A stretch of DNA of 64,000 bases from the NCBI GenBank assembly GCA_030141605.1, contig JAQGDQ010000412.1, forward strand, positions 1 to 64,000. The letters run 5' to 3'. A program made the translations under genes and the position numbers. This document shows positions 10,222 through 22,200 of this stretch, piece by piece; the stretch's first letter is position 1, and every line of letters begins with the position of its first letter. Below the pieces are notes generated by a model. It ran no database searches and was not told where the DNA came from. It worked only from the letters and a program-made list of their open reading frames with translations. Source of the DNA: Tubiluchus corallicola. Its lineage: Eukaryota; Priapulida; Priapulimorpha; Priapulimorphida; Tubiluchidae.

Positions 10222-13200
10222 TCTCAATGCACTGCTTTATCTCCACTGAAATAAAACAGACTAAATATTCTAGTGCGATATTTCTACGCTTTTATGGTGA
10301 GATGATATTCATTAAATCCGTCACCGAATTGCGTCTCTCTGGAAATGCATTAATACTTAATAAAACACATACATAAAAAATTAGAAAATATGGAAGCGGA
10401 AATATTCCAGTGTTGAAAATGTGTTAAAACCTTTGTGTTTTTTCCACATGCACTGATAATCAATATTTGCTTAACTACACCATTGTGCACAGAAAACTTT
10501 TAAAAATAAACTATTAATTCAGTGAGATAGACAATGAGATATTTAATTTTTTCACATTTATCACGTAACATATACAATGAATTTCATTCTTATGCATTTT
10601 ATCTCAATATATAGTAAATGGATTTCGTTTTTCTGAAATCTACATCCGAAAACTTAAATAATAAGTTTCATTTTTCTAAAACGTACTATAAAATTATATC
10701 AATCAATCTCATTTTTCTTTAATGTACTTTTAAAAATGCTATTAAAATTTTATTTTTTACAATCAAACAGTTTTAATTTTTAGATTTTTTTAAATTCATA
10801 ATACCAAGGCGTGAATATGCTCCTGCTGTGCAATTGCAAAAATAATCATGACTTCTATAAGCTTTGCTTCAAGGTTTATAGAGCAAAACTACGTCAACCA
10901 GCTCCCTCAAACTGTTAGAGAAAATCAACTGTAGTGAGTTTTAAGAAAGGGTGTCTTACATAATACACTGAGCAATTTTTCTGGAAATTTCCAAGTTAAT
11001 TTCTCATTCTCATGTGTTATAATTTAGGATGAGTTTTTTGTTAAACCTAAAGGCTTACAATGATAATGATGACGATGATGAATGTTTGTATAATTCAGGG
11101 ATTTGGTTTCTCTTTGTTTATTTACACTTTATTTTTTCTTTCAATCAATTTATATTCATTTTATCAACAGAATTTAAGTTTCAAATTATTTTGTTTACTG
11201 GATAATTTGGTATCAGTTTCCTGAAACTATTCGAGAAGCTTTAACTCTTTGTGGTTTTAAAGACGGTATTATGTTCTACATTGAAGAATTTTTCTCGAAA
11301 TTTACAAGTTAACTTCTCACATGCTTTAATCTTCTATGTGTTTTCTTCAAACTTATCGGCTTACATTGACATTGTAACTTGCATGATTGTACACTCAATG
11401 ATTTAGTTTTAGCTTGTTTCTCGTGTTATATTTTTTCTTTGTATTCATTTTATCAACTGAAATTAAAATCTTTCATCTGCTGTATAATTTTGTACTTGCA
11501 TGAGAAATTTGTATACTTTTAAGTTATTTCATGTATTTTGGTTGTCTATGTTTATTTATATTTTGTATAAAAAATATAGTAGAATCTAGTACGCTCACCA
11601 GGGTATGCAAAAAAATTGTAAATAAAATATATTTATACTGTAAATAAAATATATTTATATATAGCACCTGTTGGTGCCATCATCAATGGAATGATCTAAC
11701 TTATATAAGAATAAAGGTGCTTGCAGACCCAGGAGTTGCTCACCTCCAGCTGTGTAGAAGCCTGTTAATGAGCTTGAACACATTAGTAATTACAGAGGGT
11801 GGGGAGGAATGGAGCAAAAGGGCGGATAGTTTTAGAAAAGTGATAGATGATCTTTAGCGCCTACTGGTGTACTGATGAGGTAATTTGGCAACGTGTTCCA
11901 GGGTCAGTCGTACTACCAAGTGGTATAATTGTGAGTTCCTATTCATCCCCAACAATGTCCAAGTGTCTGTCTGCTAACGTTTTGGAGTTATAAGCCTCCA
12001 AAGTTCGAAATTTTATAAAAGTGTCCAATACGCTGAATGTTTGGTAGCTATATCAGTCCCCATTTCACCAAAATTTGGTGGCCTTTACAACCGGACTATT
12101 ACCTACGAGCCCTCAGAACGTTGAAGCGTATTCTCCACAGTGTTGGTTATGTCACTGTCACCATCGTTATGGTTGCCCCGTATGATAATTTCCTTTATTG
12201 TGGTTACTGTTTCCATGAAGTACAATCATGTTATCAATCATAGTTATAAATTACAAATACCTGCAGTGTCAACTCTGTACTCGATAGTGAGAATGAGCAT
12301 TTGGAGACATAGCAACAAGCTGCAAAGAGGAGACGAGCTCCAGTATCTGCATAAATGATATTGAAAAATACCATATTGTATGCAAAATTAATATATCCAC
12401 GAGTTTATAGCTGGTGTTGTTAACTAACTTCAGTTACTTCGAAGCCTGTGCAGACAATGTTTATTCGTTACCATGTCAAACAAAAAGTCAACATGGGCAT
12501 TAGTAATTAGCGCCTGCTATAGAGACTCTGTACAGAATTCAGAGTGAAATTAAAACCAATCACAACACCTGGAAAAAGGTCGGTGCATCATAAACATAGC
12601 AAAAAAAACTATTAGTACGCTGGACGCCGTTGCATGGGATTTTTTATTTTTTATTTATAAAATGTCTATGGACCGAAGTCGAGAGACCTATATGACTATT
12701 GAAAACATTGTAAAATATATCGACAATGTACAGAGAGTAAATTTAAAGCTAAAAGTACAGAATACTTGGTACATCATTAGTACAATATAAACACACCAGT
12801 ACGTGTAAAAAATTAAAAGTGCAGGTAATAAAAAGTGAAGACTTGATTAGTTGCGGGCGAGTTAGAGGATTGCTCCGTATAATTTCATTAGAATATGGGC
12901 CCCAAGAGGTCATAATCCGGCCCTGTATGTATGGGAGAAGTATAATAGAATATTTCTTTATTTGTACTGTATGTATCGTATGTCACAATAGTTTTATTCA
13001 CTATTTTGTTATTTCGTTTGTTAATATTCATTATTTGTAAATTTTATGTATATAATTATTGTGTTATTGTAACTTTTGTTCATGTAACACTATTTTGTTT
13101 CTTGTAACAAGCAATGCTTATAATAAAGATTTTATTTAGTTACTTCCTTTCTTTACACAAGAGAGCATTTTACGTACATAGAACTTCAATTTAAAAGAAA

Positions 13201-13261
13201 ACTGTACAATGTTTTAGAAAACAGCTGAAAATTATTTGCGTTCAAACCTTAAAATATTATT

Positions 13262-13690
13262 TGCATTAAAGCATAATTGCAGCATTATAGCATTGATGCC
13301 AATTAAAGAATAATTGCAGCATTATAGCATTGATGCCAATTAAAGAATAATTGCAGTATTAAAGCGTTGATGCCAATTAAAGAATAATTGCAGTATTAAA
13401 GCATTGTTACAGCATTAAAGCATTATTGCAGCATTAAAGCATTGTTGCAGCATTAAAGCATTATTGCAGCATTAAAGCATTGTTGCAGAATTAAAGCGTT
13501 GTTGCAGCATTAAGGCATTGTTGCAGCTTTAAAGCATTATTGCAGAATTAAAGCATTGTTGCAGCATTAAAGCATTATTGCAGAATTAAAGCATTGTTGC
13601 AGCTTTAAAGCATAATTGCAGCATTAAAGCATTGTTGCAGCATTAAAGCGTAATTGTAGCATTAAAGCATTATTGCAGCATTAAAGCATT
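13262..13690. repeat. 19-bp minisatellite array, right arm
   Basis: Reverse-complement partner of 4372-4790. Unit order and number differ slightly, showing independent slippage after the arms formed. Confidence 0.92.
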
Positions 13691-13883
13691 GTTACAAAAT
13701 GAAACTGAAATCTGCAAACGCATAGTTGCCGCGTGAACACTGAACATATTTTATTTACAACTTTTTTGCATACCCTTGTGAGCGTACTAGATTCTACTAT
13801 ATTTTTTATACAAAATATAAATAAACATAGACAAATAAAATACATGGAATAACTTAAAAGTATACAAATTTCTCATGTGTATG

Positions 13884-13915
<32 letters not shown>

Positions 13916-14670
13916 TGCGTGCGTGTGTGTGTGTGTGTGTGTGTGTGTTTATTTATGAACGTATTTATTTATTTATTTTTGTTTATTTGTTTAACAGCCA
14001 TAGTTTATTTGTGTCGTGCAAATGGCGAGGTCCTTATGTTTCTCACAAACTAACAAAATATTGTCTTAAGGATTATTCTTTGGTTCTCAGTAACGCATAC
14101 GTTGAAATAAAAAACATTCATTTCTTTGACTTGGCTCGTAACAGGTGGCGCCAGCGTGCAGCGCATTATTATCTGTGTTTCTCCTAAGTTTCAACTGTTT
14201 CTTCCTTTGTATAGGATTAATGATTTTCTCGTTTGTTTTTTGAACCATCATTACTTACATTACTAGTACTGCTTATCATACATACATACATACATACATA
14301 CATACATACATAAATATCCACGTAAATAAAATGTCTTGACACATGAAGATAGGTGCCATTTCTTTGTAACTTGTCGGGAAACGTCCATTATACATCTCTC
14401 ATGAATTATACAGATTAAATACACATCTCTCATGATCACCGTTCGCGACAGCAATAATGTAGTGGTCACAGCGTCGACTTGTAAACAAAGAGTTCATGGT
14501 TCAAATGCAGGCTGTACCCCAACACTTTTCTTCAGCCGAGTTTGGCTTCAAAATTTAACAATACTAAGTTTATTTTATAACAATCATGAATTTATTACAT
14601 TATCAGTTGTAAAGTTGTTGCATAAAAGACAGAGAGAAAGAGAGAGGGGGGAGGGAGAGAGAAAGAGAGA

Positions 14671-14726
<56 letters not shown>

Positions 14727-14743
14727 GAGAGAAAGAGAGAGTC

Positions 14744-14787
<44 letters not shown>

Positions 14788-15029
14788 TGCTTGGCGGCCA
14801 TGATCAACGTATCAATACATAGACTATACCACAGTCACGTATACATACAGCTATAGTTGTTGATTGTTTAGTACTGAAATACCTGAAGTACTGAAATACT
14901 CATGTTAACTGGACCTACAACTGGGCTACTGTATTACGCTGTACAACGCGTTTCTAATTCTGAGAACACTGATTGGCCAAAGCCTCCACCCTTTCTTGTT
15001 AAAATAGACCCGTCCGAAACCATTTCGGG

Positions 15030-15079
15030 TATAAAAGACCTGGACAACTGACATACAGTCTCCTTAGTTTTTGAGCGAC
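15030..15079 (+). promoter_or_regulatory. TATA promoter and short leader exon, outward facing
   Basis: TATAAAAG lies at 15030-15037. About 25-30 bp downstream is an initiator-like ACAGTCTCC, followed by a short stretch ending at a strong donor, GCGAC|gtaagt (gt at 15080). This reads as a core promoter plus a noncoding first exon of about 20-25 nt, pointing at the zinc-finger gene. The link to that gene is inferred from orientation and the later acceptors. Confidence 0.45.
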
Positions 15080-17800
15080 GTAAGTACGATAGTGCGATCT
15101 TATTATTTAATATCTTGTATGAATTTATTTTTCTCTGTGCGTTTAAGTGAGTCTATTCTCTCTATTGTGTATTGTTGATTATTGCGCATATCTTAAGTGA
15201 TCTTTATAATTATTAATGATATGATAAGGTAAGAAAATGTTTTTTTTTAATTTTCAACATGGCAGACACGTGCGGCTATGTGAGTATGTACCTATGCGGC
15301 TATAGTTTTTTGCTAATTCTTAGATATTTAGATATATATGTATCAATATGTATACGTATATGTATAGTATAATATGTATAATATGTATACGTATATGTAT
15401 AATATAATATGTATATGTATAATGTGTATATGTATAGTGTGTATATGTATAATGTGTATATGTATGATATGTATACGTATATACATGTATACATATATAC
15501 ATATTATATATATGTAGCTGTTGATAATATATTATTCCCTAATTGTTACAGGAAGCTTTTAGTTTCAATTTTAATTTGTTTCTAAATATTATAGGGCCTA
15601 ATTCTACAAATTCAATTGCGAAGTCCGTAACTGACGCGTCCGCATCCGTAAAACGCGGATTGACTGAAATTTGAAGATCCGCGTCACCCAATCCCGTGCC
15701 CTATTGTGTTAAAACCGTTTTTTTGTATGAATTTATAATCACTATTCAATAATAAATTAAGAGGCCAGACCACGTGATGCAATTTTGCTTGTAAGCGACT
15801 GACTACTCACAGCATGTTACTATACCGCCCCAACATATCATACCCAACACACCCACCACAAACCATAAAATGTTATAATATTTGTAATTGCAAGGAATGT
15901 TTTGCGTCGGAAATTTTCTATGCGTGGTTTTTTGCGCGCTGAAATTTCGCGTAAAATCCCCAAATTTTTGACATTAAAAATCCGCATACCTGCAAAGAAT
16001 ACATCCGCATTTCGCATAAAAAATGCGGACACCGCAATCGCATGACTGCAAATCAGCTATCCGCCCATCTCTACTGCATGTAAAATTTAAGCCTGATTTT
16101 CGAAGAAAAAAATGAATAGGCCTACAATTTATTCCATTTTTAACCCACTAATACGAATTTTATAATTTCTTTCCTCGCATCTTATACTGTTATTTCCGTT
16201 AAGATAAGAAAATTTGCTAACAATTTAGTACTTTTTGCTCTTTTAATTGCATCCAAAACTTTGCTTAAATTATTTATCTCTTCAAAAATGTTCGAATGCA
16301 AACAACAGTTTTTCCTGCGCATGAGCAGTAGACGTTTAGAGCTCAAGTCTTTAAAAATGTTCGAATGTAAACAACTGTTTTCCTGCGCATGAGCAGTAGA
16401 CGTTTAGAGTTCAAGAGTTTATGATTTTGCTTGGCGCATCTGAACCGCAAATTTTTATTGCTACTGTTGTAGTAGCATTTCGGCCAGGTTTTTGTCCTTT
16501 ATAATTAGTTCGGTATTTCTGTATATTTGACTCTGTATGCTTTGACCGTTCTCACCACACTTCTACTTCTTTACATGAAAAATACGCCGCTTAGGAATAA
16601 AAATGAATAAAAATTCGACAGCCAGTGACCCAGAAACGCTTGTACAGGGTGTCGCAAAAGAAACGGCGTAGTAGAAATATTCTAACCAGCTGAAATGCGC
16701 TGATCAAATAACTCGGAAGCGTGTTTGTTCACGTGTGCGAAATAAAAATGATTCTATTTCTATTGTTTGACTGTCTTTGGTTAAAATCGAGAGATAAATA
16801 TTTACAACAGTAACTGCTCAACATGTCACTTAGGAAAAACTAGTTATAAATCTACGGATTGACGATTTTTTATTAAAATTTTTACTTCCACCCTGTGAAT
16901 CAAAAATGGCTTTATCAGCTGGCTTCATACTGAGTCTGGTAAATAAATTTTCAGTGTCATAAAGAAGCCAATCTTCATGCTGTAGAAAAAACAGCACAGT
17001 TAAAAATGTTGCTGTTCATATTTAAATTACGCGTTTATGATTGAACTCTCAAATGGCTGTTTATGATAAGTGTTGATTTTTGTAAGGAAATTAAGTAGCC
17101 CTTGATCTGTTTGTATTTTTCGTTATCAGTGACACGTCTGCCAGAAAAACGAAAATTTGCCACCAAGATAAATGATCTCCGCAAACGAAGTTAAACAACA
17201 TAAAGCCCGGTTAATAAATGAATAGTGACTACTGAATGATGAATGATTAATGAATAATGACTCGTTGTACACGTACCTATAAACGTGTGCCTTTTGAGGA
17301 AACCTTGGGTACGCATTCTGACTAGCCACAAGGTCATTAAAGTTTCCACTGACTTTGAATACTGGCAGACAGCTTGCGCTAAATGCAGGACTGTAGATTC
17401 ACATCGGAGCTGTATAATATTATGAGAAAGTTAACTTTTAATGCACGTAATTAAAAATTGTCATTTTTTTCAGGTCCAAACTTTGTCTTTTTTCAAATTT
17501 TATATTACCAAGATAGAAATTAAGTACATACTTTTAAATGTAAATTTTATACTACTTTTACTGCTACTGCCACCACCAGAAGTACTATGATATTATATTG
17601 GTGTACATTTTTTTTCAGATTAAGCATTCCATTCTAAGATTGCTAACTACTAGTGTTTATTTGTTTATCAAGCTTTCTTCATCAAGCCTTCATATTCGTT
17701 ATTACTTATTTTGACCCTGTATATTAACATTAGAGCTGCTATAAAATTATAAGAAAGTTAACGTTTATTGCATGTAATTAAAAGTTGTTATGTTTTTCAG

Positions 17801-17829
17801 ATACGAGCTTTAAAAGCGAATTTGAATTG
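17801..17829 (+). other. Candidate 29-nt noncoding microexon
   Basis: Bounded by TGTTTTTCAG and GTAAGTTTGA, both near consensus. A diverged equivalent with both splice sites kept lies on the minus strand at 36532-36562 beside the second zinc-finger copy, and an exact mirror at about 251-279. Retention of both splice signals in the diverged copy supports real use as a 5' leader exon. Confidence 0.45.
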
Positions 17830-18070
17830 GTAAGTTTGACTATTTTCTTGTTGAATTTTTAAATTTTAAATGACCCTACTGTCCGTGTGTCTGTTCGTCC
17901 ACTGTCCACAGTAGGTTTTTCTCTTGTATTTCTGTAACAAATGATCGGATCGTCGTGAAACTCGTGCGATTCGAACTCTAGATCCTGTGCAGTTAGAATC
18001 TTGACATTGCTAAAAAGGTCTTAGCTGACCGAGACGTAAATAACAATTCATTTTTTTTTGCTTATTTCAG

Positions 18071-18117
18071 ATTGAAATCACGGATTCTATTTTGGATTAT
18101 TGGATCATGCCTAAGCG
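18071..18117 (+). other. Start-codon exon of the zinc-finger gene
   Basis: Acceptor CTTATTTCAG ends at 18070 and donor CG|gtgagt begins at 18118. The ATG at 18107 gives MPK plus two bases of the fourth codon. In the second copy (complement 36250..36292) the 5' noncoding part differs but ATGCCTAAGCG and both splice sites are kept, which supports this start. Confidence 0.65.
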
Positions 18118-19260
18118 GTGAGTAAAGAAATTTTGCTTTTTAGCCAGAAAACCTTTCCATTTACTTTTTTATCTTCTGCATATGTACCGTTGTCCAAACA
18201 TACAGAAATATTTTTCTGCTGTTAATAGTCTCGTGTAGTGTGAGATTATTCTTTATTTATGACTTTTTACAGGATCATCTTACAATTTATTTTTGAAACA
18301 TTTTAAGTTAACAAGCCAGCCCCACGTCTGTTGTGTTTGCAATCATTAAAATTTCTACATTCTCAATAACCTGAAGACTTTGCTGCCAGTAAACAGAACA
18401 TCGTTTTTCTTGTAACTAAACTTTAAACAATATAAAATAGTTTGCGTTATTATAGTGATAAAAAAGTCAAATCAAATTTACTACGTACCCTTAGTTTGTA
18501 CAACAACTTAATAACCTATTTATTTTATCATGGACTTTATATATGTATGCTCTTATAATATTACTGTCTTGTATTAACGGCTGTTGTTTACTTTTTCTGT
18601 TAAACTAGAAAAATGAAATGACGTTTTTCTTCTTTTTTCAGATGTCATTGGTTCGCAGAGTGCGGGGGGCGGGGAAATGTCAACCCACGGTACGCCACGC
18701 ACAGGGCCACGTCTGCCTGTGCGTGGCGCTACGAGAGTCTGCGGGAGAGAGAGCTCGTGGCAGGGGTGGTGGCTCGGCCACCCCTGGAAGAACGCCAGAG
18801 CAAGCCGAAGCCAGTGTAAGTAGACACGATTATAATTACAAATTAGCTTTTTCAGTAGTAGAACCGTTCATTTTGCCCCCTCGTGGCTATAGTTTTTGTT
18901 TTTGTTTACTTTGTAGTTTCGTTTTAGTTTACTTTACACAAAATTGTAAAGCAAACAATGCAAAATAAATTAACAGCTAGCTTATTACAATCATTTCATG
19001 GAGTTTTCATATCATCTTAATCGACACGAACTGGAACGTTGTCTCTGCACATTTCATTCCATACGAGATATTACTGATTTTTCGATAGTTATTTATTGTA
19101 CCAAAAGGAAAAATGATTATAGCAAACGACGTCAACAATCATTTAAAGTTACGTCACTGTTTTTTTGTATCGTGCTATAATGATAATGATAAGAATGATG
19201 ATGGTGATGATGGTGATGGTGATGATGTTGGTGATGGTAATGGTAATCATTTAGAGAGAT

Positions 19261-19298
<38 letters not shown>

Positions 19299-22200
19299 AG
19301 GAAGAAGGAAAAGCGAATGTTATAGTCACCAGGAAACATGATGACCTAGTTATGAAATTGTTTTTGTAATTCAAATGTCTCTGTTTCAAAACCAGGCTGA
19401 GTTCAAGCTATTTACTTTCTTGTCTTCTGGAGTTTATCAACATTCATAATAATTGTGGTTTTCTACCGACATAGCAAGTATTTTACTGTGTTGGTTGCAG
19501 TAGTTCATTTAGCTGCTGAAAGAGACGGTTTGCTAAACTCTGCTGTTTCTTAACTGAGCACAATATTTACTCGAGTAGTTGTGAACCGTAACTGAACAAC
19601 TGACCTACCAACTTTGAGCAATTTTCGTCCAAGAAGTCATGGGTAACTTGAATATGAGTTAATATATTTTTGGTTAAAACGTTTTATACGTAAATGGCTA
19701 TATAAATAATAATAATTATAATTATCCTTAACAATGTTTAGGACACTAATAGTCCAATAATAACAGCTTGTTTTCAAAGTAGTTTTGATAGAACTCGCTT
19801 GGCAGAACGAACGGTAATTAAATCTTTACTCTTATGCGTCAGGAATTGAACCCGCGACCTCTAGGGTGGAAAACGAACACATTACAATTGAGCTAACCCC
19901 CGAATAACGCATAGCAGCAAAATATTTGCTGTTTCTTTTCAGTTAGATGTGCAAATTTGTGCTTTCAACACTAGAAAATTGATATTTCATTTATTTTTCT
20001 TTCCATTTGGAGATGTGCAATATGTCAGCTTGTGTGTCAATGTTTATAATAAACCTACCAGAGTTGAACTTGTGCATTAAGAGGATTGATCAGTTTTTCA
20101 AACACGTGCTTAACAAATTGCCAGCAAATAGGAGTCATTTAATTCCAACAATTTCTCATGTAGTTTTATAAACTTCTTAAACATGCAGATTTTTCAGAGA
20201 TTTTTTTTTTGAGAATAGTTTGATTCAATATCGTTTTTTGCTTTTGTAAAAGAGCTGTGAAAAAATTGGGATACACAATCCCGATTTTATACCAGCAAAT
20301 AGGAGTCAATTAGTTCCAACAAATTTCTCATGTAGTTTTATTAAATTTGTTTATCCATAAAGTTATTAAACCGGAAGTGCATCTTCCCATCATATAAGTT
20401 TTGTAGACTTTTTCGCTGTTGTTTTTTTTTGAAGTTTGACAAAATGACAGTACGTTTTGTAGAAAAATGAAAATTATTTTTGTCTCTTTTAGGCGAAGGT
20501 GCCCAAATTACGATTCCTGTGGTGGGCAGGGCAATGTGGTGGAGGGTCGGGGCAGGCACTATGTGATGTCCAATTGTCCTTTTGAGGTGGAGGAGGTGCC
20601 TGTCCCGGCCTTGCGTGTGACCAGGTAAGCGGATTTTTTTATAATTTAAACCTGACAAAAAGGAAATCTTAATTTTACTGACACAGTTAGAACTGACTTT
20701 CAACCCTTAAATTTCAACTTTTTATTATTATGTATAAAAGCACAAAACTGGTTAAACTTTGTCTCTAAACGTGTTAGGGGCCTGATGCAGGGCTAATATG
20801 CAAAAACATGCTGTTAGACATCTTTAAGAAATGACAAAATTTAGCGGAAGAAACTTTAGTTTACTAATAATGACTGGCATTATAGACTAGCAAAGGCATT
20901 GCAACTTGTCAGTTTAACAGTACAAATGCTAGCTCCCAATGTTCAGTAATGCACAAACGTCTTTTGCTTTTTATGCAGAAACAGTGAATGGACGTAGTAA
21001 CCTATTAACTGATACTTTACGTAGGTTTTATATGACTTAATAACATGCCAAATGTCAGCATAATAATCGGCCCATGTGACGACGCAAATAGCCACCAAAG
21101 TAGTTTTCATTTTTCTATGAGTTATACAGCATCTCCCCGACGACACCCCACCCCCGATTTTCGTGAGAAAATGTAAGAGGCCATATTAACGACTTTTTAG
21201 AGGCTTACATGTTTGCTAAACAAGGATTTATTTTTCAGAGCTTATCCAACTGGAGTGGGGCGTGTTTTGCCTGTTCGTCGGGTGCGGCCTGCGAATTTCA
21301 GGCCGCACCCGTATGCCAGACGGCGGACTGCAGTTGCTGCTGTTGAGGTAGGATAGTTATTTCCTACACTGCAAGTTCTAATCCTAACCCTAATCCTAAA
21401 CCATAAAAGCAAACAGAATAACAATGATGATATATAATATTTATGCTTACAATAATTTATATAATATGTACACTTTTGTACACATATTACTGTTTGAATG
21501 AAAATTTACTGTACATGAATCTAAATGTACATAAAAATATCATAAGCTGTTTTGCGTAAAGAAATATTAACAGCTCCATCTTCTGTTTTATTAAAGAATG
21601 TGCAGGTAATTTTTTCTAGTCCATCCTGTATCATGTCTATTGTTCAAAACGTTTGCTCATCAATATAATGCATCTGCATTGTGGTCCAAGTTTTTCCAAT
21701 CAAATATACATTGTTAAAAGTAATTAACAATGGCAGATTTTGTTTTAAAAATTTGTAAATTCTTGTAATGTGAATGAAAGATTCCTTAAATCTCACTAAT
21801 TGAATCTCACTTTCGTCTCAGTAAACTAAATCACAACAAATTTTATATAATTTTTATTAAAAAGTGAAAAGACGATTTTATTGTTTATCGCAAAAAACTT
21901 TCCACACAAAGTCATATTACTTAGTATATAAGCTTACATGACTGACGGACACTGTGCTAACTAGAAAATGAAATTCTAAATAATTTAAAATGTTTCCACC
22001 AACTGTTAAGACGGCATTGAAGTGCCTTCCCAGTGTGCACCACTGATTCACCAAAAACACATTATTGATCCTATTGACAACACAAAGTAATTTATACATT
22101 TGTTTAGCTAGTGAAGAGCGTCCTATTCTTCAAAGTTTACCCAATGTTATCTTAACTTTATTTCAAATGTTTGCCTTTGAAGTTTCAAGTTTTATACAGC

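Larger units (their letters stand above)
9128..18076 (-). repeat. Right arm of the 18-kb palindrome
   Basis: Inverted partner of 2-8921. Homology begins at GCCCTTTTAAC (9128) and runs to the acceptor and first bases of the zinc-finger gene's start-codon exon at 18071-18076. On the plus strand this arm carries a TATA promoter near 15030, a leader exon, a 29-nt microexon at 17801-17829 and the acceptor for the ATG exon, so it acts as the 5' region of the gene to its right. The mirror of the secreted-peptide gene lies on the minus strand at 9269-10221. The AT-rich tract at 15345-15510 differs clearly in length and order from its partner at 2561-2723. Confidence 0.96.

Noticed and set aside
2-18076. 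Terminal inverted repeats of a classical giant virus-like transposon (Polinton/Maverick type)
   Set aside because: No DNA polymerase, integrase, capsid or packaging ATPase motif is visible, and the arms meet at the centre rather than flanking a coding core.
18618-18968. 116-residue frame beginning before exon 2
   Set aside because: It reads the exon in a different frame and runs into intron 2; the spliced frame keeps both fingers.
19832-19914. Functional tRNA gene
   Set aside because: A and B boxes are present but the D arm does not pair, the anticodon arm is unclear and the sequence looks like a SINE head.
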